Of a DNA stretch of 64,000 nucleotides, positions 11,492 through 22,351 are shown one piece after another. Position numbers and translations under genes: made by a program. The stretch is from Bolinopsis microptera (Eukaryota > Ctenophora > Tentaculata > Lobata > Bolinopsidae), in contig NC_087072.1 of the NCBI RefSeq assembly GCF_026151205.1, forward strand, positions 18,584,103-18,648,102, given 5' to 3'. Every line of letters begins with the position of its first letter. Position 1 is the first letter of the stretch. The notes below the pieces were generated by a model. It did not search any database and had not been told where the DNA came from. It saw only the letters and a list, made by a program, of their open reading frames with translations.

Positions 11492-13750
11492 CACTACTAC
11501 TACTACTGTCAATCGCCTTAATGATTCTGATATTAAGTCTACATTTTTTGATTCCTTTAAAAGTAATATTGATTGTAGAGTTTTAACTAATAATGCTATT
11601 TCTGAAAATTCTGATATATTTGGTATATTGAGTAAATGTGCCGTCCAGGTGGTTGGTAAAGTGCCCCCGGGGAAGCCTCATCAGTACAGCGACGATCCAA
11701 CTGTCGTTAAACTATCAGCAGAGAGAAAGTCCCTTCAGCAAGAATGTAGTCTCACAGGGATAAGCGACAGGAGTGACCTCAGAAAAAGAATCAACCATCT
11801 CAAACGTACCATCAAAAAGAGGTTGAAATCCATCAACGAGGCCACTGCTAACGCCCTAGTAGATGTCATCAACAACACCGACAGCTGCAGAAGCATGTTT
11901 GAAGCGAATAGAACTTTGGCCCAGTGTAGGATGAAGAAAGATGGAGTGACTGTCCATGATGCAGACGGCAACACCTTAGGTTCTGACTCATTAAAAGCAG
12001 AAGCTATTAAAGAATACTTTAATAATGAGTTCAATGACAAAGATGAACCCCACCTCCCAGCATTCATAGACCCTCCTGGAAGCCTCCTCTGTCCCATAAC
12101 ACCTGAAGAAGTTGGCCGTGCTGTAATGAAGCTGAAATCCGGTAGAGCGTGTGGCCCTGACGGTATACCTAATGAGCTAATGAAAGTTGCTGGATATCCC
12201 CTCCACTGTGAGTTGGCTAGGATCTACAATCTCTCCTTTGAGACCAACACATACATCCCAGCTATTGGAGAAGGTATCCTGACACTCCTTCAGAAGCCAG
12301 GAAAACCCTGAGGTCCGATAAAGTCTATCCGGCCCCTCACATTGCTAAATGGAACTAGAAAAGTCCTATCCCTCGTAGCCTTGAACAGAATCAATTACCA
12401 CGTTGATATGTACACTGGACCTTGGCAGGCGGCATACAAGCAGGGTCGCAGTTGTGCTGACCTGGTATGGTCTCAGAGAATGTTGACATCAGTGGTTACC
12501 AGGCGCAAGTTTGAGTATAATAAAATCAACATTGACATGACCGCTGCGTTTAATACTATCCGCAGACAGACCATCATCAACCTCCTCATTGACGCAGGAT
12601 GCTCTAGAGACGACATTCGCCTAGTTCAGTACCTCCTCTCAAATTTTGAAGCTCAAGGTGACGGTCAACAGATCTGAGTCTGGTGAATTTGTGATTAATA
12701 TTGGCGCTTACCAGGGAGACAGTCTGGCAGGTAAAGTGTTTACATTGACCCTTGCCGGTGCCCTGAATCACATCAGAGCCGTGATCAGTGTCACGATTCC
12801 TAGACCGAATCCCCCAGTCTCTGATAGAGGCCTCCCGTTAGAGTCCGCCTATGCTGACGATGCTGAGCTTCTGAGTGAAGATGGTCAGAGCCTGGTGAAG
12901 ATACTTGAGATTGCTAGTGATATACTAAAGGATTGGAGTCTCTTTGTTAACGAATCAAAGACGGTGTTTACAAGAGTGTATTTGGCAGATACACATGCTT
13001 TAGATGCCCATGGCAATAAAATTAGAGGAGATGAAGAGTGGCGAGAGTCAGTGCTATTAGGACCAAAGCTCTGTTCAGAAAGAGATATTGTCAACAGTCG
13101 CAACAAAGCCAATGTTGCCTTCTACACCTACAAGAAAGTCTGGTTGAATAGTTCTGTTCAGATCAGTGAGAGTAGAAAGCTGAAGCTGTACGAAGCTCTC
13201 GTCACGTCAGTGTTGTTGTATAACTGTAGCAGCTGGGCTGCTCCTGAAACCGTAATGGCATCTGTCGACGTTCTTCAAAGGAAGCATCTGAGACAGATAA
13301 TCAACACCTATTGGCCTACGGTTATCAGTAACGAGAATTTATATAAGAGATGTAATGTCAGACCCCTTACTGAAAGGATCAAGAAAGCAAGATGGAAGAT
13401 GCTTGGGCATGTTCTCAGAAGCGGCGATGACACTCCTGCCTTCTTATCTTTCAGATTTGCATGTTTAGGATGTTTTGACTACAAAGGAAGGAGGGGCAGA
13501 CCTCGTTCAAATTTATTTGATTTATTATTAAAAGACATTATGACAAAGAAAATTATTGTGATTGTAAATAAAAGATTTAGTTTAAGTAATTTCAACGATT
13601 TAGTGTACAAAGCTCATGATAGACGTTTATGGAGAAGCTATGGGTGAGTCGAGACTACTCAGCCACTCGATTTTATGATTTATTTTCTATTATCTTGTGT
13701 TTGCTGTATATAGTTGATTAATAATAACTACTACTACTATACATGATGTA
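11492..13750 (+). mobile_element. Degenerate LINE, 5'-truncated, with (ACT)n tail
   Basis: Reverse-transcriptase coding sequence is open from about 11512, directly after the target duplication and a CTACTACTACTACTG run, to 13647. It is followed by an AT-rich 3' end with (ACT)n near 13726-13741. It belongs to the same family as the minus-strand copy at 23071-24696. A near repeat of ACATGATGTAGCATATTT follows at 13741-13793. Confidence 0.75.
11512..13647 (+). pseudogene. LINE reverse transcriptase, broken
   Basis: Conserved blocks appear in order: KLKSGRACGPDGIPNELMK, LLQKPGKP, RPLTLLNGTRKVLS, YKQGRSCADLVWSQR, IDMTAAFNTIRR, GEFVINIGAYQGDSL and the catalytic AYADDAELL. A maturase-like thumb and a C-terminal RWKMLGHVLRSGDDTP / GRRGRPRSNL block follow. 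There is an in-frame TGA at 12309-12311, directly after QKPGKP. A frameshift near 12650 moves the remaining RT motifs into another frame. The N-terminal endonuclease expected in such LINEs is absent (5' truncation). The intact relative at 23071-24696 supports both lesions. Confidence 0.85.
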
Positions 13751-13826
13751 GCATATTTGAATTGAACTATTACATGATGTAGCATATTTTAATTGTTCCG
13801 CTATAATTTATTCTTATTATAGAACT

Positions 13827-14896
13827 ATGTCAACAAACGAGCAACTTGCCGGAGCCATGGGTGGTTGTCGAACCATCACAGGAGATAGATTTGTGTGTTG
13901 GCTGGTGACAACCACCAATGGCCTTAAACCGGCCCCTTTCAAAGATAACGCAAATGTGAGAGGCAGAGAGAGGGGTATATGGCGGTAAGTGAAGTAATTA
14001 TGCTCACTGCATTTGGTCGATATATTATATATATACATATATTGATGAGATCTAGGGGTCGTTCATATAATACAATAATACCTTCGCTTCTGAGTGCTGA
14101 GCACGATAATTCCCGACAGCTTGCTGGGCACGAAATAGCGAAGGTGTTATTTGTTGTAATACGTTCCGGTTCCGATTGGAAGGGGTGTAATCCGATACGT
14201 GCGCATGATACAATATAGTGTGTAATATATAGAACGCCAGTGTTATTTGTTTTAATACTTGCCGCCAGCCAGTCTAAGTCTATGCTGATAATACCTTCGC
14301 TTCCCTTGCGGGATATATCTGCAAATTATCAGCTCTCAGTTTCCACGAGTTTTAGTGGATATATAATTCCCGGAAGGTATTATAACTATATAATACTTGA
14401 TACTTTTATAGTAAAGTAAAGTAAAGTAAAGTAAAGTAAAGTAAAGTAAAGTAAAGTAAAGTAAAGTAAAGTAAAGTAAAGTAAAGTAAAGTAAAGTAAA
14501 GTAAAGTAAAGTAAAGTAAAGTAAAGTAAAGTAAAGTAAAGTAAAGTAAAGTAAAGTAAAGTAAAGTAAAGTAAAGTAAAGTAAAGTAAAGTAAAGTAAA
14601 GTAAAGTAGTACAAATTTATATATTTCACAGGTGGTTGATGAGGCAGATGACCCGTTATGGGCTTGAGCAGAGTAGGGAAAAATCCTTACGGATCTCTAC
14701 CATTGGTAGAATTCTGCCCCGGTACCTCAGGCTCGACAACGGCCGAGGCTTCTCCTGGCAGGAGCTGGAGGAAGTGGACCTGAGGTACCGGGTCAGATTG
14801 TCTAACAGGCGATACGACCCCACCAAAAGGGAGCGGGCCTCTTGGGAAGTCCGAATGGGCAAGATAGCTGCACAGATAGTGCAGCTCCAAACATAG
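13827..14896 (+). CDS. Two-exon protein of unknown function, 140 residues
   Basis: Exon 1 runs from ATG 13827 to 13984 (GTAAGT donor). Exon 2 runs from 14632 to a TAG at 14894-14896. The phases match, closing an Ile-Trp-Arg-Trp junction. The product starts MSTNEQLAGAMGGCR, has CWLVTTTNGLKPAPF near residue 30, and a very basic, Arg-rich second half with GFSWQELEEVDLRYR and YDPTKRERASWEVRMGK. No signal peptide or membrane segment is visible. I do not recognise the family. It may be the 5' part of a transposon-encoded gene, because exon-like relics of a mobile-element protein follow at 15030-15848. An acceptor-like TTATTATAG just before the ATG could mean an upstream exon. Confidence 0.45.
14068..14395. 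repeat. Short repeats within the intron of the 13827 gene
   Basis: AATACCTTCGCTTC occurs at 14088 and again near 14290, and an inverted GAAGGTATTATA lies at 14381-14392. AGCGAAGGTGTTAT at 14139 is another inverted half. The pattern resembles a small palindromic MITE, partly duplicated. Confidence 0.4.
14409..14607. repeat. (GTAAA)n microsatellite, about 39 units
   Basis: An essentially perfect pentanucleotide array of nearly 200 bases lies in the intron between the two exons at 13827-13984 and 14632-14896. On the minus strand it generates an artefactual ORF of repeated LLYFT. Confidence 0.98.
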
Positions 14897-15029
14897 TACC
14901 GGTTGTTAGAGTAAGTTTAAATTTAAAGTCAATATTGAAATAACGTTACACATATTTGTACAACCAATCTAGTAGTAATTCACACAACATGACAAAAATT
15001 GAAAGACCATAAAGTGTTATCTTATTCCT

Positions 15030-15848
15030 CAGAGAAGTTGGTTACACGAGTGGACTATGCTCTAGTTGTGGCTACCGCCAATGGAACAGAAAAGGCGTGT
15101 GATTACGGAGTTCTGGAGACAGAAGAGAATGATTAAGGAAGGGTCAGACTGTCACACCAGCTAACATCACATCTGGTCCATTCAGAGAGAAATTTGATAG
15201 AGCTTGTTATAATATTGGTACGATCTATTTCTCATTACTTTAAGAGATTTGAGTGTACTTCTTAGATTATTTATTTAACACATAACTTTGTGAAGAGAAG
15301 GGATGAGTTACAAGAGAGATTTTAAAACGTTGTTCTTTGCCAGGCGTTTCTAAAGGAAGATGTTGTTGCTGATATCAGGAAGCAGCATTCTGTAATCAAC
15401 AGAATATCTGAGTCATACAAACCTATCTCAACATATATTATGTCGGAAATACTTCAAGGTGCGTAAATGATTTAAATCTCAACAAAAGTAGGGATTTTGT
15501 GTTTAGTAATGTTGAAATGTTGAGTAGATGTCCATCCATTATGCTATTTGCAGCAAAATGTCGATGATTTGATGAATACAAACAAAGTAAGTAATTATCT
15601 TTAGGGTGAATGAAGAGGAGTTAGGGATGATCGAAAGGGGGATTAAGAAATTCCTCGTTGAATGGAGATTGCCTGGTTACTCTATCACCCGAAAACTTCA
15701 CGTTTGGAAGACCATGCAGTCGACCAAATGAGGCTGCTTGGGTTCGCACTGGGCAAATTCAACAAGCAGGGAGGGGAATCCCTCCACGCTATGATTAACC
15801 GTATCCGACCCCGATACGGTATGAATGATTGGAGTTTTTCACTTCATT
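15030..15848 (+). pseudogene. Remnant exons of a transposon-encoded protein (QGGES-LH family)
   Basis: Several exon-like blocks with acceptor and donor sites follow each other. One at 15034-15135 encodes KLVTRVDYALVVATANGTEK and ends in TAA. One at about 15344-15460 encodes AFLKEDVVADIRKQHSV. A short block lies at 15555-15588, and a larger one at 15606-15848. The last begins VNEEELGMIERGIKKFL, continues ITRKLH, then shifts frame into LEDHAVDQMRLLGFALG and KFNKQGGESLHAMINR. A KLH-x-LEDH...GEQGGESIH pattern is, as I recall it, shared by proteins encoded by large DNA transposons in many animals. The frameshift within that motif shows it is dead. The blocks may or may not belong with the gene at 13827. 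Confidence 0.5.
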
Positions 15849-15971
15849 AAACCATCGTAGAAGACACATGATTTTATAATACTAACGTCTGTACATGGCA
15901 ACTGTTACGGACTACGGTGCTCCTTTGAAACTTTTACTGATCATATTTTTTAGCTAGTCTAGATTCTTTAA

Positions 15972-16235
15972 CAAGAACTAAATGGAACTGAACCATATTC
16001 CTATCTAGAAGAAGTTCTGATATCGACAAAAAGCAGCACCCAAAAAGCATTCATTAGGAGAGTAGAATTTCTTTGGGAACAAAATGAATCTCTCCAGGAC
16101 TTAGCCAACTGGAAAGACTATAAAACGAAGACTCTGCAAACATCTCAGAAAAATGATAACACCTTAAAGAATAAAGAGGGAGGATCCTGGACCCCGAAAT
16201 CCACCACCTTTCTGTACTTTCAGAAGTACCAATGA
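15972..16235 (+). CDS. Hypothetical ORF, 87 codons
   Basis: An open frame without ATG begins QELNGTEPYSYLEEVL, continues with a charged helical segment (RRVEFLWEQNESLQDLANWK) and ends in TGA at 16233-16235. It follows the transposon-like exons and may be their last exon or a leftover. I do not recognise it. Confidence 0.25.
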   Translation, partial: QELNGTEPYSYLEEVLISTKSSTQKAFIRRVEFLWEQNESLQDLANWKDYKTKTLQTSQKNDNTLKNKEGGSWTPKSTTFLYFQKYQ

Positions 16236-16354
16236 CATTAGTCGAAATACACTCTCACTGCCGTTTTAAAATTGTTAGCTCTCGTTATCGCACTGCTTAT
16301 CTCTTGATAATTGCACCGCTACTGCGCTGCTAGCTTGTTGTGCTGATCTTTACG

Positions 16355-17220
16355 ATGGCAGATTTGGACTTGGAAAGTATCAATTACATGTGGAATGAGA
16401 TGTTCACCTGGAGCAAAGAGACTCTGAAGAAATTTGGCAAGCCGTACGGAAAGTTAAAGGACATTGCGGACGCTAAGAACTTCAACAGACTGAATAAGCC
16501 GGAGATTGTCGATGTGTGTGGTCGATCTTTTGAGTATACGAACTATCTTATGGAGACCGTTGAAACGTATAAGAATGTGTTGACCAGACTTCAGGGTCAG
16601 TTGATTGAGAAGCAAGAGCAGGTTATCAGTGTTCAGGCCGAGCTATCAGCTTGCAAGACTGAGTAACTTGAAGCGATGAAGAAAACTGTGTCAAGTTCAG
16701 TTGCTGATTCAGTGAAAGCGGACTTCCAATCTTACAGCTCTCTGTCGTTCAAAGTTGGCCAGCACAGTCTCCAGTAATCAGCCCGGAAGCATTGACGTCT
16801 GTAGTCAAGACTATTGTTGCAGAGGAGGACCGCAGCAGGAACCTTCTTATCTTCGGTCTGCCTGAGGAAAAAGAAGAGAAGCTCGAATCTCAAGTCAGTG
16901 AAGTTCTGGAAACTATTGGCATAAAGCCAAAAGTAGAGGCTCAGAGAATAGGAAAAAAGAAAACGGTTGACTCAACGCGACCAGTTAAAGTTATCACCTC
17001 AAACTCGCTCATCGTTGATCAGATTCTGAGGAATGCCAGGAACCTGCGGCAGAGTGAGAAGTTTAAGACAGTTTTCTTGAGCCCTGATCGGTCTGTCGAA
17101 CAGAGGAAGCTCCGGAAAGATCTGGTACAGGACATGAAGAAGCGGGCACTTGCAGAACCGACCAAAAAGTTTTACATAAAGGACGGGCAAATTTATTGTG
17201 CCGATGAGAGCAACGGTTGA
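16355..17220 (+). pseudogene. LINE ORF1 (RRM-like RNA-binding protein), broken
   Basis: The frame begins MADLDLESINYMW, with a coiled-coil-like stretch (VLTRLQGQLIEKQEQVISVQ), and stops at TAA 16664. A second stop and a frameshift near 16780 lead into EEDRSRNLLIFGLPEEKEE, RPVKVITSNSLIVDQIL, TVFLSPDRSVEQRKLRKDL and FYIKDGQIYCADESNG, ending at TGA 17218-17220. This order of motifs is characteristic of the RRM-like ORF1 proteins of CR1- and jockey-type LINEs, which coat the element RNA. No ORF2 follows, so this is not an ordinary 5'-truncated copy. Confidence 0.75.
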
Positions 17221-18424
17221 CAACTTTTTTTGAGTGTGTGTTTCGTGTGCTGTTTTGATATGTTTTGGACCATGTTTGTGAGGGACATATTGGTAGCTGT
17301 AGTTATTTTCTATACAAGACTGAATAGTCTTCAGGCTTTAGCTGAGCTTTAATTTCCGACGCAGTTTTGTTGAGCCACTAGTCCATGATGGGGAATATAA
17401 ACAATATATTTAACTCTTAATGGTCACAGCTACTTTTAATTTCATGAATCATACAGATTTTAAAGTACGCTGGTACGATTTTTATCTTATTGAATTGCTG
17501 TTCAATATCTATTTTAGTAAACATTAACTGGGGTAGTAAAACCCAGTTCCCAATCAAATGTGGCAGGAAACCAGGGCTCATGCTCCCGCTGAGCTAAAGC
17601 AGTAGAGGAGATGGCGGCTTCTCTGGGATCTAACACATCCTGAAACAGACCAAAACTATGTCCCAACGCACTGGTGTTGGGATGTTTGCCCCCGGGGTCT
17701 GCCCGGGTCAATAAAGCAGTCAAGCATCATGTATGTTATGTTGAGCATTCTCAACCAGCAGATGTGGGAACTCCCACAAAAGACCGAAACAGATCTAAAG
17801 AAACAGTTATCAAAATCGGAAAAATAGACCTGAATTTGTTTGTATATAATTTATAAAGCGTATGTTATTGCCCACGTTAAGGGGCCTGTTAATAATTAAT
17901 TAAATTATTAGCTATCTAAGATTTGATAATAATAAATTCTTTAACGGTGTAAAGACTTGCTGTGAAAGAAGCAGCCACACAATGCATCCTGGAAATGAAG
18001 ATGTTACAAGACCCCTTATACATGTTATAGACATTCATATAAACATTATAATAAAAGTACAAAAACAGCGAGTAAATGGATGCACTTCTTTTTCAAAAAA
18101 TATGGAGTTGAAACTTTTGGCCACATTAAAAACATTAGACAGATCATCATGAATTAACACACGATCTTGGAAGAGACCTGCAATCACAAACCTTTGTTGC
18201 ATATATTAAACTAGTTATTCATGATAGTGATGAGCACGAACATCAAGACATGTGCTGTCCTCTCCCGGTCACGAGTAATATCTAATGCTTTGAAGTAATA
18301 TATAGTTTTTATCAAAGGACTCAGTAGTGTTAGTTTACTCGAAGTTTCCAATATTTTCACTTTAATTGTCATCATGTCCTGCTTAATTCATATCTGTATT
18401 ATATACAATACTTATTCATCAAAC
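17221..18424. other. Intergenic, no gene seen
   Basis: AT-rich sequence with no convincing coding region. A GC-richer patch at 17570-17715 contains an inverted TAGCTCAGCGGGAGC-like string resembling a tRNA A box, but no B box at the right distance. CCCAACGCACTGGTGTTGGG (17663-17682) is a short palindrome. Confidence 0.4.
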
Positions 18425-18775
18425 TTCTCTCGAAATTGATTTTATAGTTGTTTCTGATAGAGGGGAGTGATATCTATCAGCTGCTTTTGATCCCATGGAA
18501 AAATATTGTTCCTAGCCGGAATTATTGCTGGTCAAGGGTCAGCGCTTATGTGTAATTGTATTGCTCGAGCGATTTTGAAACGTGCGTCCTGAAAATCGAG
18601 TCTAAAAATCTATCTTCTCCTAAATATTTTGAGTAATCACCCTCAAACTTTCAGGATATGTTCTAGGGACCATTTAAAAGAGATCGCTCATACAAATTTG
18701 TGAGACAGGCCTTTTTTATTCAATTTTGAAAATCTAGGACCTCGTTTTTTAGGCGGTTCAACCTAAGTGATCTGG
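18425..18775. repeat. Dispersed repeat, copy 1 (second copy at 24693-25030)
   Basis: The sequence from CTCGAAATTGATTTTATAG through CAGCTGCTTTTG, AAAATCGAGTCTA, TTTCAGGATATGTTCTAGGG and GAAAATCTAGGACCTC recurs in the same orientation at 24693-25030 at roughly 80% identity by eye. There is no coding potential. The type of element is unknown. Confidence 0.8.
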
Positions 18776-19079
18776 GGGAACTTGTGACACAGACTGTCCA
18801 GTTTAATAGGGAGATCCCCATAACAGGTTTAAGAACACCACATGCACCACCTGCACCACCAGCTGCATGACTTTCGGTTATACACATTACACATGTATAC
18901 ACATTACACATGGTTAAGGTAGTGTGTACCATACTTTCTTCGCCCGAGACATTGCTGCAATGGGCAGCTCCTTATTTAACCATCATACCCGATTTCTCGA
19001 GTATTTGGCTAAGTGGGAATCGAACCTGGTACCTCAAGCAATGCCAGGCAGATTAACCAACTGAGCCACTAAGCCGTTA
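18776..19079 (-). mobile_element. tRNA-derived SINE head with pol III promoter
   Basis: On the minus strand, starting near 19075, the sequence reads like a tRNA: GGCTTAGTGGCTCAGTTGG, with a canonical A box TGGCTCAGTTGG (complement of 19057-19068), and B box GGTTCGATTCC (complement of 19016-19026). The acceptor arms GGCTTAG/CTTAGCC pair at six of seven positions. The T stem does not pair, so this is a tRNA-related SINE promoter and not a working tRNA gene. The body runs toward lower coordinates and includes a duplicated ACACATTACACATG. Its 3' end is not defined. Confidence 0.65.
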
Positions 19080-19084
19080 TGTTG

Positions 19085-19290
19085 GAGTATTATATTATTG
19101 TAAAATTATAATATTGAATACTGTCTCAATTATGCTTATTACCAGCTCAACTAGGCCCAGTCATCCTGCCCATATAATTGATAAACCTTCTATGAGGGCA
19201 ATTCTATAGATTTATACATCTTAAATTTTCAGGAATCTCAGTGAAAGACAATAACCTTAAATATTATACTAAGCTGTTGAATAATCCAAC
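19085..19290. repeat. Dispersed repeat, inverted relative at 40046-40205
   Basis: CTCAATTATGCTTA, CATCCTGCCCAT, CTATGAGGG and GTTGAATAATCCAACCT occur here in this order and, as the reverse complement, at 40046-40205. There is no coding potential. Confidence 0.65.
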
Positions 19291-19710
19291 CTGAGACCTG
19301 AGAGTACCTAAAGACTGCAAAATTATTTTTTTGTCTAGACAAATTTGCCACACATTAAAAATACGTATTGTTTATGCAGGTGCGGAATCGCATTAGTCTG
19401 TACTGGTAAATGCTTAAATGAAATAGTCACAGGTAGTTCTACTACTAATGAACGAATGTGACCCTCCCATGTGGCCCCACGTGACTGCGTTATTGTGTGC
19501 GCACCAAACGATCAAGTACAGTTTGAGTTCAATTTTTTCATATGCATGATTTAAGGTTCGTCTAAAATTAAATGAAGTTTTGATATTTCAATGTGCAGGG
19601 TATTACTTTAGCTTTGGCGCAAATGTATTTTTTCATGGACCTATTTCATATACCAGAACTGTAGATAGAGTAGAATTTAATGTTTTCTATCGACTTACTA
19701 GGATCTTATA
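19291..19710. other. Intergenic, no gene seen
   Basis: AT-rich sequence without an ORF or a recognisable repeat other than those flanking it. Confidence 0.4.
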
Positions 19711-19712
19711 TA

Positions 19713-21185
19713 CAGGGTGGCCCAAAAGTGACTACCCACACGCAACCTTTTAATAACTCACGTAATTCGTCTTCAAATTACACAAAAATTTTAGAGATTA
19801 TAGATATAGGTCAAACTTAGATTTCCTGAAAGTTTCGTAAGCCACGCCCAATTACAGTGGGCGTGGCGTGACACTCCCTCTTTTTCACTATTGTCTTCAT
19901 AAAATGAGAACGCTTTAAGCTAAGAACTCCAAATTTTTTGCACACCTTTGGCTTGATAATTTAAAACCTTTCCCAACGTTTCAAGTTCATTGTTCAAAAT
20001 TTGGCTGAGTTATGACCATTTCAAAATTCACCGGATACGTGATCCGAGCACTCAGTCAGTGATCTCTGCACTTGGTTAATGGCCTGTTTGGCTCACATGC
20101 ACCGCTTGATTGGTCGCAGGGCTTGTTAGCCCTGCTAGTCACAGGTTTGTTCCTTACAATCGATAAAAAGGAATAAACTATCCAATGAATCATCGAAAAT
20201 GGTTCACTATCCTCCCTATACTGCGGAACAACGATTGTTTGTCTACCTGAAGAGAGAGAATGGGGAGTTCTGCCCTCAGCTTAAACGACAATTTCAAATG
20301 AAATTCAACCGACCATCCCCTTGCCGGAAAAGCTGCTTTGATATGCATCACAAGATCAAGTTCACTTTTTCTGCAAACGATCAGCGAAGAGTCGGCAGAA
20401 GACGAACTGCGAGGACCGAAGAAAACATCACCATGGTTATTGGTGACGTGATGGATACACCTAAAATTGGCACCCGAAAACGAGCTCCTGCCTTAGACCT
20501 CAGCAGAACATCCCTTCAACGAATCCTAAAGCGAGATCTTTCTAACCGGGCCTATCGGACACAAAGAAACACCAACTTTTAGACCGTGATTCCTGATTTT
20601 CCTGAAAAGGTCACGATCTGGTGCGCCATCAGTTCTCGTGGAATCCTAGGACCTGACTTTTACGAAGAATTTGGTGTTTTCCTGTCTAGCAAAGTCATTA
20701 TCGGTATCCAATCAATCATGATCAGGTCGTCATCTCCTCAGTATGTTTGGTAAAGCCTAATGAACCTCATTAATACACGCTAACGCCTTACTCTTGAACA
20801 GATTGGGTGACGAGATCACTGATTGAGTGCAGAGATCACTGACTGAGTGCTCGGATCACGTATCCGATGAATTTTGAAATGGTCATAACTCAGCCAAATT
20901 TTGAACAATGAACTTGAAACTTTGGAAAAGGTTTTAAATCATCAAGCCAAATGTGTGCAAAAAATTTGGAGTTCTTAGCTTAAAGCGTTCTTATTTTATG
21001 AAGACAATAGTGAAAAAGAGGGAGTGTCACGCCACGCCCACTGTAATTGGGTGTGGCTTACGAAACTTTCAGGAAATCTAAGTTTGACCCATATCTATAA
21101 TCTCTGAAATTTTGGTGCAATTTGGAGACGAATTACGTGAGTTATTAAGAGGTTGTGTGTGGGTAGTCACTTTTGGGCCACCCTG
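19713..21185 (+). mobile_element. Tc1/mariner-type transposon with ~370-bp TIRs, defective
   Basis: The element starts CAGGGTGGCCCAAAAGTGAC (19713) and ends with its inverse (21185), flanked by TA on both sides (19711-12 and 21186-87). The inverted repeats are far longer than usual for mariners: the left arm to about 20075 matches the right arm from about 20820 nearly throughout. The middle carries a transposase fragment. A second copy of the arm begins at 63842 and runs off the end of the window. Confidence 0.9.
20199..20755 (+). pseudogene. Mariner-like transposase, internally deleted
   Basis: An ATG at 20199 opens 127 codons: a helix-turn-helix-like N-terminus (YTAEQRLFVYLKRENGEF), a basic linker (RRVGRRRTARTEEN) and LDLSRTSLQRILKRDL, the usual second helix-turn-helix of this family. 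Directly after the stop the frame continues with VTIWCAISSRGILGPDFYEE, the block normally close to the second catalytic Asp. The first catalytic region is missing and the C-terminal part is lost, so the protein cannot be active. Confidence 0.75.
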
Positions 21186-21187
21186 TA

Positions 21188-22351
21188 TGTTTTACTTTTA
21201 GCCTTTTCTTAAAAACTTGATTTCACAAATTTCGCTCTTTAAAAGCATAATCATGCCGATAGACTCATTTGACTTGAGCCAGCATCTTTTACTTCAAATA
21301 GTACCTTTTTTAGCTGACAAGAAAATATAGAAATATTCATATTTTAGCATGTTTATTGTTTAAACCAAAGCAAGATTCTGATTGAATCGAGCCAAGTTGT
21401 AATCTTGTAATTCAATGATATCTTAGATCGCCAAGATATCAAGCATAACGAGTTTATTCATTACGTGGGATCAGGTGATTGAAAAAAAAGAAGTTTATTT
21501 CCTTCCTATTTGCAGCTGGTATGAAAATTGCACAAATTTACTGTTGTGTTTTCTATCATGAGAATACACTGTTCACGTACGCTTTTTATGTTTAATTTCT
21601 CCAGGGTGAACATCAATATCCTTTATTTACATGCCAGAGGTCGGTTATTTAGCTAATATTTAAATTATTGTGTTGAAATTATTGAAGCAAAATAATTAAT
21701 AGAATAGAAATAAATACTGAATACTGATAGCAGCGATTCTTATCGCCTTTCTGACATTTGGTAATGAACTTTAACATTTGAACTTGAATTTGGATTATTT
21801 TACTGGAAATTGTCAAAATTCAGGAATAATTTAACAGTCTTTGACTGACTTATCGTAACTAAATAATTGTTTTCAAGTCCCGAAGGGAATTTTAAAAAAA
21901 TAGTTTACTGATGTTGCCGCACCTCTATTTGCAGAGTAACTGCATTGTATTCAAATGAGGCAACTCGATGTTTAATCTGTGTGAACGGAACGCATCATGA
22001 AGCGATGTCTTAATTAACACAGAGTGTAAAGAAAATCGTTTTGAAGCACCTGAGTTAGACTGTCTAACTGAAAGCCACCAACATTTCTACGTATCACATG
22101 GAGTTTTATCAATTTAATTCGGTACCTTAGTTGTGTTCAAATTTCTCTACCATTGTGAAATGTTGGCACGATCGTGAATTGCTTTCTCTTTGTTGTCCCA
22201 TGAATATTGAGCAATGGGCGGACGATTTCCTTTATCCGATTCAAAGAGTGTGCCTCCAGTCACCGCCCAACCAAGTGAGGTGTTGTTTAACTGCTCTATC
22301 AGAGGTCATTTATCGTTTTAACTACTTTGTGTTCGCCATTCGGATTAAGTA
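21188..22351. other. Upstream region of the TSP1 gene
   Basis: About 1.1 kb without a credible coding region. 21200-21360 (AACTTGATTTCACAAATTTCGC ... CAAGAAAATATAGAA) recurs at 28127-28290, so it is another dispersed repeat. The promoter of the TSP1 gene should lie near 22050-22340. No clear TATA box was identified. Confidence 0.45.

Noticed and set aside
14336-14629. Minus-strand ORF of repeated LLYFT
   Set aside because: It is a translation of the (GTAAA)n microsatellite.
17540-17640. Second tRNA-like element on the minus strand
   Set aside because: An A-box-like string is present, but no B box at the required distance and no cloverleaf can be drawn.
19016-19075. Functional tRNA gene
   Set aside because: The promoter boxes are good, but the T stem does not pair and no anticodon stem forms, so a SINE head is more likely.
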